Source: JBDSTW01 sp039914705 (GTDB lineage: Bacteria; Pseudomonadota; Gammaproteobacteria; SURF-13). From it: 6,553 bases of DNA. Numbering within the stretch: position 1 is the first letter of the stretch; each line of letters begins with the position of its first letter. A program made the position numbers and the translations under genes. This document shows, piece by piece, positions 1 to 5,975 of the stretch. The stretch covers positions 1-6,553 of the forward strand of contig JBDSOT010000129.1 in NCBI GenBank assembly GCA_039914705.1. Direction: 5' to 3'. The notes under the pieces were generated by a model. That model made no database searches. It had not been told where the DNA came from and worked only from the letters and a program-made list of their open reading frames with translations.

Positions 1-137
1 TAGAGGTAAGAGATGATGAGGTCAAGCTTGAGTAATCCTTATGATTAAGAGTTTGATCTAAGATATTTAAAAAATCTACGCCTAAATATGTAGGCTTTAT
101 GCCATCTACCATCAATATATTACTAATCTTATTTTTG

Positions 138-158
138 TCACACCCCAGTTTGGTGTGA
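138..158. promoter_or_regulatory. Small inverted repeat upstream of the dehydrogenase gene
   Basis: A 7-bp perfect stem, TCACACC (138-144) pairing with GGTGTGA (152-158), encloses a 7-nt loop. It lies 52 nt before the dehydrogenase ATG in AT-rich DNA. A weak promoter may overlap its right half: TTGGTG (150-155) as -35, then 16 nt, then TCTAAT (172-177) as -10. The -10 matches consensus at five of six positions, but the -35 matches at only three. The repeat could be an operator for that promoter. It could also be a weak terminator for a gene left of the window, because T-rich sequence follows it. Nothing in the sequence decides between these. Confidence 0.25.
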
Positions 159-210
159 AGGTTTATATTTTTCTAATTACGAATTACTACACCACAACAG
201 GAGACAAGAA

Positions 211-897
211 ATGCCAAGCATCATCATTACAGGAGCGAATCGCGGCTTGGGTTTAGAATTTGCGCGGCAATATGCGGCGGACGATTGGCGTGTGTTCGCC
301 TGTTGCCGGAAACCACAGGGGGCTAAGGAATTACGTGCGTTGGAGAAGCAGCATAAAAATCTGACCGTGCACGGCGTCGATGTCGCCGATCACCGGCAGA
401 TCGACGCGCTGGCAGGTGACATGTCACCTGAAAAGATTGATGTACTTATCAACAACGCCGGTGTTTATCATGACGGCGCTTTTGGTCAACTTGATTATCA
501 CACGTGGATCGAAAGCTTCCGGATAAATACCTTTGCGGCAGCTATGATGGCCGAGGCCTTTGTTGCCCAGGTGGGGCGCAGTGAGCAGCGCTTAATCGTG
601 GCGATCACCAGCCTGATGGGTAGCATCGAGGACAACACCAGCGGTGGAAGTTATCTGTATCGCTCCAGTAAGACGGCGTTGAACTCCGTGATGAAAAGCC
701 TTTCGGTGGATCTCAAGCCGCGCGGCATTGGCGCGCTTGTTCTGCATCCTGGCTGGGTGAAGACGGACATGGGCGGAGCCGGTGGACAAATTACTCCGGA
801 GGAAAGCGTGCGCGGCATGCGTTCAGTGATCGAGCGTTTCACGCTCAAGGACACCGGGCACTTTTTGAATTACGACGGTAGGGAATTGCCTTGGTGA
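211..897 (+). CDS. SDR-family oxidoreductase, C-factor-like
   Basis: This 228-residue protein is a classical-type short-chain dehydrogenase/reductase, a cytoplasmic NAD(P)(H)-dependent oxidoreductase with a Rossmann fold. The cofactor-binding TGANRGLG motif is at residues 7-14 and the structural NNAG motif at 81-84. The catalytic tetrad is complete: N106, S134, Y150 and K154 (YRSSK). The HPGWVKTDMGG segment at 179-189 is the typical post-catalytic PG motif. The short length and the overall pattern resemble the C-factor (CsgA-like) subgroup. The substrate cannot be deduced, and the Myxococcus signalling role should not be transferred. The start is supported by AGGAGA (199-204), 6 nt before the ATG. 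The gene stands alone on the plus strand, converging on the lipoprotein gene. Its probable terminator is the hairpin at 1078-1108. Codons around residues 68-74 form an 18-bp perfect palindrome (413-430). Family assignment is secure; specific function is unknown. Confidence 0.9.
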   Translation: MPSIIITGANRGLGLEFARQYAADDWRVFACCRKPQGAKELRALEKQHKNLTVHGVDVADHRQIDALAGDMSPEKIDVLINNAGVYHDGAFGQLDYHTWIESFRINTFAAAMMAEAFVAQVGRSEQRLIVAITSLMGSIEDNTSGGSYLYRSSKTALNSVMKSLSVDLKPRGIGALVLHPGWVKTDMGGAGGQITPEESVRGMRSVIERFTLKDTGHFLNYDGRELPW

Positions 898-940
898 GAA
901 ATTTAAAAATATTTAAATGCCCATCCTAAAAATTAGCGAA

Positions 941-1075
941 CACCCCACTTCACTAGGGCGAATTGAGTAGGGTGAATGAGTAATGGCTAGGCACCCCCAT
1001 CCTACCGTTTTGCTGGGAGCAAAATGGGATCCACGCAGTGGACCCGTAGGGTACATACCAAGGATGGTATGCATC
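941..1075. repeat. Array of consecutive inverted repeats in the intergenic region
   Basis: The space between the dehydrogenase and lipoprotein genes holds several adjacent hairpins. The clearest are TTTTGCT/AGCAAAA (1008-1014 with 1018-1024, loop GGG), TCCAC/GTGGA (1030-1034 with 1038-1042, loop GCA) and CATACC/GGTATG (1054-1059 with 1066-1071, 6-nt loop). Further left, CACCC (941-945) can pair with GGGTG (970-974) in a looser stem. The GTAGGGTACATACC...GGTATGCATC portion (from 1046) resembles, from memory, dispersed intergenic repeats common in proteobacterial genomes. Short open frames crossing this stretch have no coding character. It may be a composite non-autonomous repeat or a structured 3' untranslated region of the dehydrogenase transcript. 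Confidence 0.5.
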
Positions 1076-1077
1076 AA

Positions 1078-1108
1078 CCTTCCCCCGTCAAGGGGGAAGG
1101 GATTTTTT
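1078..1108 (+). terminator. Rho-independent terminator for the dehydrogenase transcript
   Basis: A perfect 9-bp GC-rich stem, CCTTCCCCC (1078-1086) with GGGGGAAGG (1092-1100), has the loop GTCAA. After GA it is followed by six T residues (1103-1108). This is a textbook intrinsic terminator in the plus direction, 180 nt after the dehydrogenase stop. On the minus strand the A-tract precedes the stem and no T-tract follows, so it should not be an efficient intrinsic terminator for the lipoprotein gene. That gene's stop codon (1088-1090) is in the loop. The stem sequence also resembles widespread proteobacterial intergenic repeats of the 'CCCCCGTCAAGGGGG' kind, recalled from memory and not searched. 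Confidence 0.75.
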
Positions 1109-2185
1109 ATAGGTTCCGCTTACGTTCAATCCATCGCCTTGCAATTCATGGAGGCGCGCAATACGCACATCTTTCGGTAAACCGCCAAGCTTTTTCACGG
1201 CCTCATAGAAACGTGGCAGATCGTCGTTGTTTTCCGCAAGTAATTTGTCGAATGCTGGAACCAGTTGCGTGTAGATAGCGACCGATGCGAGGTGAGCGTT
1301 AGTGAGGTCTTGATCGAACCATTGATCGAAACGGCTGAAGCCGCCCCAGGTAATTTTTAGTTGCTGATACTCTTGCTGTAATCCCTGAAAGATATGCGCC
1401 TTGGCCGTGCGTTTTTCGGCATCGCTGAGCAGAGAGACGTAGGTTTTTTCCAGATCGCTACGCGCCTTCTGAATCAGCGTAATAAAGCCCTTTTTACGAT
1501 GCTCGGCAGCGGCAAAAGCGGTACGTTGTTCGGCTGTGCCGACTTGTGCCAGCCAACGGCGCATGCCTTCCTGTTCGACGGTAACGGCAAAGGATTCGTT
1601 AAAGGTGCTGTCGTCCCGCACATAGGTAACCTGATGCGCAAGTTCGTGAAATATCAGGCGCGCGAGTTCAGTGTCGGGATAATTGATGAAGGTATTGAGC
1701 ACCGGATCGTTGAACCAACCCAGTGTCGAGTAAGCGGACACGCCGCCGACATAAACATCATAACCCTGCTTGCGCAGTCCGGCGGCGAATTGCTGCGCAT
1801 CTTCCTTGGAAAAATAACCGCGATAATTTACGCAGCCCGCAAAGGCGAAGCACCACTCCTGCGGCTCGATGGAAAATTCCGCTGTGGCAAATACATTCCA
1901 GATAACGTAGGGGCGTTTGAGATCGGCGTAATCGCGATAGCTGCGATTGTCCGGCAGGTGGAGTTCACGGCTGGCGAACTCGCGTATCTTCAAGACGGTG
2001 GTGAGCTTGAGCTTAACGGATGCCTGCGTCTGGGGGCTTTCGAGTACGGCAACAATCGGCTGGGCGGATTGCCATACATTCATCTGTCCGCGCACTGAAT
2101 CAAGGTAATAACCGAGATTGGAACAGCCGACAAGCATCGCCAGTAGCGCGGGGGAAACTAAAAATATCAGGATGGTAAACTTCAT
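1088..2185 (-). CDS. Putative zinc aminopeptidase lipoprotein (COG4324/DUF2265)
   Basis: This 365-residue protein begins with a lipoprotein signal peptide: a hydrophobic core at residues 4-19 and the lipobox LVGC with C21 as the lipidated cysteine. Residue +2 is Ser, not Asp, so by the Lol rule an outer-membrane destination is likely. The metallopeptidase motif HELAH is at 180-184 (H180, E181, H184). It is followed by NESFA at 196-200, whose E197 is a candidate third zinc ligand, with E204 as an alternative. The YVGGVSAYSTLGWFNDPVLNT segment before the HExxH is characteristic of the predicted aminopeptidase family Aminopep (PF10023); its substrates are, to my knowledge, not established. The gene is 51 nt downstream of nadA and may be cotranscribed with it. 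No good Shine-Dalgarno precedes the ATG, but the signal peptide fits this start. The last codons (KKSLPP, stop) are read through the opposite-strand terminator, so the extreme C-terminus is probably acquired non-conserved sequence. Confidence 0.85.
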   Translation of the reverse strand: MKFTILIFLVSPALLAMLVGCSNLGYYLDSVRGQMNVWQSAQPIVAVLESPQTQASVKLKLTTVLKIREFASRELHLPDNRSYRDYADLKRPYVIWNVFATAEFSIEPQEWCFAFAGCVNYRGYFSKEDAQQFAAGLRKQGYDVYVGGVSAYSTLGWFNDPVLNTFINYPDTELARLIFHELAHQVTYVRDDSTFNESFAVTVEQEGMRRWLAQVGTAEQRTAFAAAEHRKKGFITLIQKARSDLEKTYVSLLSDAEKRTAKAHIFQGLQQEYQQLKITWGGFSRFDQWFDQDLTNAHLASVAIYTQLVPAFDKLLAENNDDLPRFYEAVKKLGGLPKDVRIARLHELQGDGLNVSGTYKKSLPP

Positions 2186-2210
2186 GGCGGACAGTGGTTA
2201 TTTTCGAGAC

Positions 2211-2231
2211 AGCATCACGCTCGCTGATGCT
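2211..2231. repeat. Hairpin between nadA and the lipoprotein gene
   Basis: AGCATCA (2211-2217) and TGATGCT (2225-2231) form a perfect 7-bp stem around a 7-nt loop, in the 51-nt gap between the nadA stop and the lipoprotein start. No T-tract follows it on either strand, so it is not a convincing intrinsic terminator. It could stabilise the 3' end of nadA mRNA or lower read-through, but this is inference only. Confidence 0.4.
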
Positions 2232-2236
2232 AACAC

Positions 2237-3400
2237 TTAATCCAGCGTCGCCTTTGCGGCGGCGGATTTGAAATTTTTACTGATCTCGAGCATACGCTCA
2301 ACGGAACGGCGCGCGCGATCAACGATCTCCGGCGCGATATGCACTTGCGGTTGCAGGGTTTGCAGCGCGTCAAGAATTTTAGGTAAGGTGATGCGCTGCA
2401 TGTGCGGGCACAACACGCAGGGGCGCACAAAATCCACACCGGGATTGGCGGCCGCGACATTATCGGCCATCGAACACTCGGTAACCATCACGACCTTTGC
2501 CGCGCCCGAAGTGCTGACGTCTTTTATCATCCCCGAAGTGGAGCCTACGTAATCCGCCTCAGCACAGACCTCGGGCGGACACTCGGGATGGGCGAGCACA
2601 CGCACGCCGGGGAACTGCGCGCGTAAATCACGGATCTGCTCCGGCGTAAAACGCTCGTGCACCATGCAGGTGCCCGCCCAGGAGATGATCTCAACAGTTG
2701 TTTGTTTAGCTACATTTTGCGCGAGATATTTATCAGGTAAGAAAATGACTTTGTTCGTACCGAACTCACGGGCAGCGGCCTCCACGATATCCAGCGCGTT
2801 GGCCGAGGTGCAGCAAATATCCGACTCGGCCTTGACCTCCGCCGAGGTGTTTACATAGGTCACGACCGGCACGCCAGGATAGCTCTGTTTGAGTAATTGC
2901 ACATCACGCGCGGTGATGGATTCCGCGAGCGAGCAACCTGCCTTGGTATCCGGTATCAACACCGTGCGCTCGGGCGCAAGAACCTTCACGGTCTCGGCCA
3001 TGAAATGCACGCCGGCCATGAGCACTACTGGTGCCTCATTTTTATCCAGAGCGGCAGCGCGGCGCGCAAGCTCCAGCGAATCGCCGCCGAAGTCGGCCAC
3101 GCCGTAAAATATTTCGGCTGATTGGTAATTGTGCGCGAGGATAATCGCACGGCGCTCACGCTTGAGTTGATTGATCGCGTGGATCAGCGGTGCCTTGAGC
3201 AACCAGTCCACGTCCGTAACCATGCCGTGGATTTTTTCCCATACTGGCTGGGTTGCTTTGGCTACTTCGTCGGTGAAATTTTCGTCGCGATAGGCAAGCG
3301 CCGGGGCAGGACCTTTCGAGACACGGCTTTGCCGCGTTCGTTTGCCGGAGACGCGGTCATCCTCATAGTAGGGATCAGACTTAATAGACAGTGTCGTCAT
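2237..3400 (-). CDS. nadA: Quinolinate synthase NadA
   Basis: NadA is a cytoplasmic [4Fe-4S] enzyme that condenses iminoaspartate with dihydroxyacetone phosphate to give quinolinate, the precursor of the NAD pyridine ring. The three cluster ligands expected from E. coli NadA are seen as C156 (DTKAGCSLAE), C245 (WAGTCMVHE) and C331 (RPCVLCPHM). C328 makes a nearby CxxC pair. Active-site motifs are HNYQ at 90-93, YVNTSAEVKAESD at 182-194, and HPECPPEVC at 271-279. The 387-residue protein is longer than E. coli NadA because of a charged N-terminal extension of about 40 residues before the FTDEVAKATQPVWEKI segment. No in-frame alternative start is available until M60, so the annotated ATG is the best choice. 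It lies 12 nt after the toxin stop and has no recognisable Shine-Dalgarno, suggesting re-initiation or a leader provided by the toxin gene. nadB and nadC are not in the window. Confidence 0.96.
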   Translation of the reverse strand: MTTLSIKSDPYYEDDRVSGKRTRQSRVSKGPAPALAYRDENFTDEVAKATQPVWEKIHGMVTDVDWLLKAPLIHAINQLKRERRAIILAHNYQSAEIFYGVADFGGDSLELARRAAALDKNEAPVVLMAGVHFMAETVKVLAPERTVLIPDTKAGCSLAESITARDVQLLKQSYPGVPVVTYVNTSAEVKAESDICCTSANALDIVEAAAREFGTNKVIFLPDKYLAQNVAKQTTVEIISWAGTCMVHERFTPEQIRDLRAQFPGVRVLAHPECPPEVCAEADYVGSTSGMIKDVSTSGAAKVVMVTECSMADNVAAANPGVDFVRPCVLCPHMQRITLPKILDALQTLQPQVHIAPEIVDRARRSVERMLEISKNFKSAAAKATLD

Positions 3401-3412
3401 CTGCGGACGGTT

Positions 3413-3850
3413 TCACGCACGGCTCAACATAGGCATAACTGAAACGTAATGCTGCTTGCCGTATTGGATTATTTTATCATCCTGAGTGACCAGCGTAGCG
3501 CCTAATTGGCGCGCCGTTGCCACCAGTATTCTATCCACCGGATCGCCATGGAATCCGCCAGGCAAACGGCTACTTTCAATAGCCGCGTCGCTACTAAGCG
3601 GCACTAAAGAAACGCCGGGGGCGGTTAAAGCGGCGCCGACCCAATCATCACAAGACTGGGAAAGTTTTAAGCGGCCCTTCGCCTCCAGCATCGCCACCTC
3701 CCACACCGACATAACCGACACGCGTAATTCCGCTCGCCGGCTGGCCTGTTCAATCGCCTTACGGCTGGCGGTAGAGAACTTGCCCTTATCGCCGTTCATG
3801 AGCCATATCCATGCATGTGTGTCGAGCAGCAGCAAGGAGGGCTTAGCCAT
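3413..3850 (-). CDS. vapC: VapC-type PIN-domain ribonuclease toxin
   Basis: This 145-residue protein is a PIN-domain nuclease, predicted to be the toxin of a type II toxin-antitoxin pair. Such toxins are Mg2+/Mn2+-dependent RNases. Acidic residues sit where expected: D10 in LLLLDTHAWIW, E51 in SVWEVAMLEAKGRL, D103 and D106 in HGDPVDRILVATA, and D124/D125 in LVTQDDKI. The active site therefore looks intact. The DTHAWIW start and GDPxDRxLVATA block fit the COG3744-like VapC subgroup. The ATG overlaps the antitoxin's last codons by 8 nt (ATGGCTAA), and GGGAGG (3859-3854 on the minus strand) lies just 3 nt before it, giving translational coupling. The RNA target cannot be predicted. nadA begins 12 nt after its stop. 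Confidence 0.9.
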   Translation of the reverse strand: MAKPSLLLLDTHAWIWLMNGDKGKFSTASRKAIEQASRRAELRVSVMSVWEVAMLEAKGRLKLSQSCDDWVGAALTAPGVSLVPLSSDAAIESSRLPGGFHGDPVDRILVATARQLGATLVTQDDKIIQYGKQHYVSVMPMLSRA

Positions 3851-4067
3851 TCGCCTCCCACGGCTCGTCGAGCGACTTGATAATGTTTGCTTTAATAGTC
3901 ACGGTGTCTTGCAAAAATCCAAGTACCGGCATCGACTGCTCGTCGGTGGGCACGAGCTTGGCTACCGGCTTGCCGTGCTTGGTGATAACGATCACTTCGC
4001 GCTGTAGTTTCACCCTGTCCATGAGCTGTAAACAATGCGTCTTGAACTCACTGGCGGGAATCTTCAT
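3843..4067 (-). CDS. Phd/YefM-family antitoxin
   Basis: This 74-residue protein is the antitoxin partner of the overlapping PIN toxin. The N-terminal part, residues 1-40, has the Phd/YefM DNA-binding and dimerisation pattern: IPASEFKTHCLQLMDRV, then REVIVITKHGKPVAKLVP. The C-terminal part ends in SLDEPWEANG, resembling the toxin-binding tail common in Phd-type antitoxins paired with PIN toxins. A good Shine-Dalgarno, AGGAG (4078-4074), is 6 nt before the ATG. Two palindromic sites upstream (4095-4124) overlap a plausible promoter, as expected for an autorepressor whose affinity rises when toxin is bound. That behaviour is family knowledge and is not shown here. The gene lies 95 nt downstream of aspS on the same strand. 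Confidence 0.9.
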   Translation of the reverse strand: MKIPASEFKTHCLQLMDRVKLQREVIVITKHGKPVAKLVPTDEQSMPVLGFLQDTVTIKANIIKSLDEPWEANG

Positions 4068-4094
4068 GGGATACTCCTAATCGCTATCGCTATA

Positions 4095-4124
4095 TATGAC
4101 CATAGTAATATGACCATAGTCATA
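4095..4124. promoter_or_regulatory. Tandem palindromic operator of the toxin-antitoxin module
   Basis: The 13-mer ATATGACCATAGT occurs twice, at 4094-4106 and 4108-4120, with a period of 14 bp. The second copy is part of a perfect palindrome, TATGACCATAGTCATA (4109-4124). The first, TATGACCATAGTAATA (4095-4110), is the same palindrome with one mismatch. Paired palindromes directly upstream of a Phd/YefM antitoxin are typical binding sites for the antitoxin-toxin complex. They cover the predicted -10 and spacer, so binding would block RNA polymerase. Confidence 0.75.
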
Positions 4125-4130
4125 AGGCAA
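4102..4130 (-). promoter_or_regulatory. Predicted sigma-70 promoter of the toxin-antitoxin module
   Basis: On the minus strand TTGCCT (4130-4125) and TACTAT (4107-4102) are separated by exactly 17 nt. Each matches the sigma-70 consensus at four of six positions. The -10 ends 34 nt before the antitoxin ATG, leaving room for a short leader with its Shine-Dalgarno. Overlap with the operator palindromes strengthens the call. A second AT-rich run, TATATA (minus strand, 4096-4091), could serve as an alternative -10. Confidence 0.5.
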
Positions 4131-4162
4131 GCCCTGCTGGGAATCTTAGCGCTCGACTCCAA

Positions 4163-5953
4163 CTATTTAACTTCCGCCCCTTTAGCAGCCGCTTGCCGCA
4201 AGCGTATCCCCAGTTCCTTCAATTGCGACTCGCTGGCCGGTGACGGCGCATGGGTGAGCGGGCACGCGGCGGTTTGGGTTTTGGGGAAGGCGATGACTTC
4301 GCGGATGGAGGCGCTGCCGGTCATTAGCATGGCAAGCCGATCGAGACCGAAGGCGATGCCGCCGTGCGGCGGGCAGCCGTATTTGAGGGCCTCGAGCAGG
4401 AAGCCGAATTTTTCCTGGGCCTGTTCATCGTTAATGCCGAGCAGCCGGAATACCGCAGCCTGCATGTCGCTGCGATGGATGCGCACGGAGCCGCCGCCGA
4501 CCTCGGTGCCGTTCAGCACTAGGTCGTAGGCGCGTGACAGGCAGTCGCCGGGGTTGGCCTCCAAGCCTTCTATGGAATCGACCTTGGGTGCCGTGAACGG
4601 ATGGTGCAGGGCCGCCCAGCGTTTGGCCTCTTCGTCGCGCTCGAACATCGGGAAGTCGACCACCCACAGCGGTTGCCAACCGGGCTGCACCAAGCCGCGA
4701 TCTTCACCGAGCTTGATGCGCAATGCGCCGAGCGCATCGTTGACGATCTTGGCGCGATCAGCGCCGAAAAAGATGAGGTCGCCGGTCTTGGCACCGGTGC
4801 GCTGCATAATCGCCGCAACCACGTCATCGGGCAGGAATTTGAGGATAGGTGATTGCAGGCCCTCACGGCCTTGAGTGTGATCATTGACCTTGATATAGGC
4901 CAAGCCCTTCGCACCATAAATCGCAACAAATTGCGTGTAGTCATCCAGCTCCTTGCGCGAGAGGCTGTTGCCGCCGGGCAGATGCAGCGCGGCGACGCGG
5001 CCTTGCGGGTCATTGGCCGGGCCGGAAAATACCTTGAAGTCAACGCTGCGCATTAAATCGCCGACGTCGATGATTTCCAGCGGGATGCGCAGATCGGGTT
5101 TATCGACGCCATAGCGCGCGATGGCGTCGGCGTAGCTCATGCGCGGGAAGGGGTTGGGCAGCTTCGCCCCCAGCACTTGATCGAACACCTGACGGATCAT
5201 GTCTTCCATGAGCCCGATGATTTGCGCCTCGCTCATGAACGAGGTTTCGATATCGAGCTGGGTAAATTCGGGCTGACGGTCGGCGCGCAGGTCTTCATCG
5301 CGGAAGCAGCGCACGATTTGGTAATAGCGATCGATGCCGCTCATCATGAGCAGTTGCTTGAACAATTGCGGCGATTGCGGCAGCGCAAAAAATTCGCCGG
5401 GATGGGTGCGGCTCGGCACCAGGTAATCGCGCGCACCCTCCGGCGTGGCCTTGGTCAAGAAGGGTGTTTCAACGTCGAGGAAGCCTTGCGCATCTAAATA
5501 GTTGCGCAGCGCGCGCGCGAGATTGGCGCGCAGCCGCAGGCGCTGCTGCATCTGTGGACGGCGTAGATCAATGTAGCGGTAGCGCAGGCGGTTTTCTTCG
5601 CTGACGTCTTCTTCGTCGATCTGGAATGGCGGCGTCAGTGCGGTATTTAAAATCTCGACGGACTCGCAGGCAACCTCAATCTGGCCGGTGGGAAGATTCG
5701 GATTCACCGTGCCGGGCGGGCGGCGGCGCACCGTGCCGGTGACGCGCAATACATACTCGCTGCGCACACGTTCGGCGACTGCGAAGGTTTCCGGATTAGC
5801 GGGATTGAACACCACTTGCGCCAAACCTTCACGGTCGCGCAGGTCGATGAAGATGACCCCGCCGTGATCGCGGCGGCGATGCACCCAGCCGCACAGTGAG
5901 ACTTGTTGGTCGAGCAGCGCTTCGTTCAGCTGCCCGCAGTAATGAGTGCGCAT
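4163..5953 (-). CDS. aspS: Aspartyl-tRNA synthetase (AspRS), probably non-discriminating
   Basis: AspRS is a cytoplasmic class IIb synthetase that uses ATP to attach Asp to tRNA. The 596-residue length is normal for the bacterial form. Domains in order are: an N-terminal OB-fold anticodon-binding domain at about 1-105 (CGWVHRRRDHGGVIFIDLRD); the catalytic core from about 120, with motif 1 near FLDVETPFLTKATPEGARDY (158-177), motif 2 RCFRDEDLRADRQPEFTQ (215-232) and motif 3 GGIAFGLDRL (531-540); and the bacterial GAD insertion at roughly 285-420. H30 and G81 correspond to the residues linked to relaxed tRNA specificity in Pseudomonas aeruginosa AspRS, so it may also charge tRNA-Asn. The start is supported by AGGA (5965-5962), 8 nt before the ATG, and by the family-typical MRTHYCGQLN beginning. 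It follows the DUF502 gene by 22 nt, probably in one operon. No clear intrinsic terminator follows the stop. Confidence 0.97.
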   Translation of the reverse strand: MRTHYCGQLNEALLDQQVSLCGWVHRRRDHGGVIFIDLRDREGLAQVVFNPANPETFAVAERVRSEYVLRVTGTVRRRPPGTVNPNLPTGQIEVACESVEILNTALTPPFQIDEEDVSEENRLRYRYIDLRRPQMQQRLRLRANLARALRNYLDAQGFLDVETPFLTKATPEGARDYLVPSRTHPGEFFALPQSPQLFKQLLMMSGIDRYYQIVRCFRDEDLRADRQPEFTQLDIETSFMSEAQIIGLMEDMIRQVFDQVLGAKLPNPFPRMSYADAIARYGVDKPDLRIPLEIIDVGDLMRSVDFKVFSGPANDPQGRVAALHLPGGNSLSRKELDDYTQFVAIYGAKGLAYIKVNDHTQGREGLQSPILKFLPDDVVAAIMQRTGAKTGDLIFFGADRAKIVNDALGALRIKLGEDRGLVQPGWQPLWVVDFPMFERDEEAKRWAALHHPFTAPKVDSIEGLEANPGDCLSRAYDLVLNGTEVGGGSVRIHRSDMQAAVFRLLGINDEQAQEKFGFLLEALKYGCPPHGGIAFGLDRLAMLMTGSASIREVIAFPKTQTAACPLTHAPSPASESQLKELGIRLRQAAAKGAEVK

Positions 5954-5975
5954 GCTAAAAATCCTGTGTTAAGTA

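Noticed and set aside
3..35. Possible C-terminal tail of a gene entering from the left (ten codons then TAA)
   Set aside because: The charged residues are compatible with a protein end, but ten codons in AT-rich DNA carry too little information to call a gene.
80..95. GCCTA/TAGGC hairpin followed by TTT as an intrinsic terminator
   Set aside because: The stem has only five pairs and the T-run is three bases, too weak to call. A competing CTAC/GTAG pairing is equally possible.
983..1278. Short plus-strand open frames crossing the hairpin array and the lipoprotein 3' end
   Set aside because: Their translations are made of the inverted repeats and terminator and then run antisense to the lipoprotein gene. 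No coding signal is seen.
1394..2098. A 234-codon open frame on the plus strand opposite the lipoprotein gene
   Set aside because: It lies wholly antisense to a gene with clear signal peptide and HELAH motifs, and its translation shows no recognisable domain or start signal. It is a frame shadow.
3486..4007. A 173-codon plus-strand open frame opposite the toxin and antitoxin genes
   Set aside because: It is antisense to two overlapping genes with intact family motifs and good ribosome binding sites. It shows no domain of its own.
4094..4120. Two direct repeats considered as a CRISPR-like or iteron array
   Set aside because: There are only two 13-bp copies one base apart, with no spacers. 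They are better explained as paired operator palindromes of the toxin-antitoxin promoter.
4132..4162. Possible aspS terminator in the gap before the antitoxin
   Set aside because: Only CCC/GGG and AGCGCT mini-palindromes are present, with no GC-rich stem followed by a T-tract on the minus strand.
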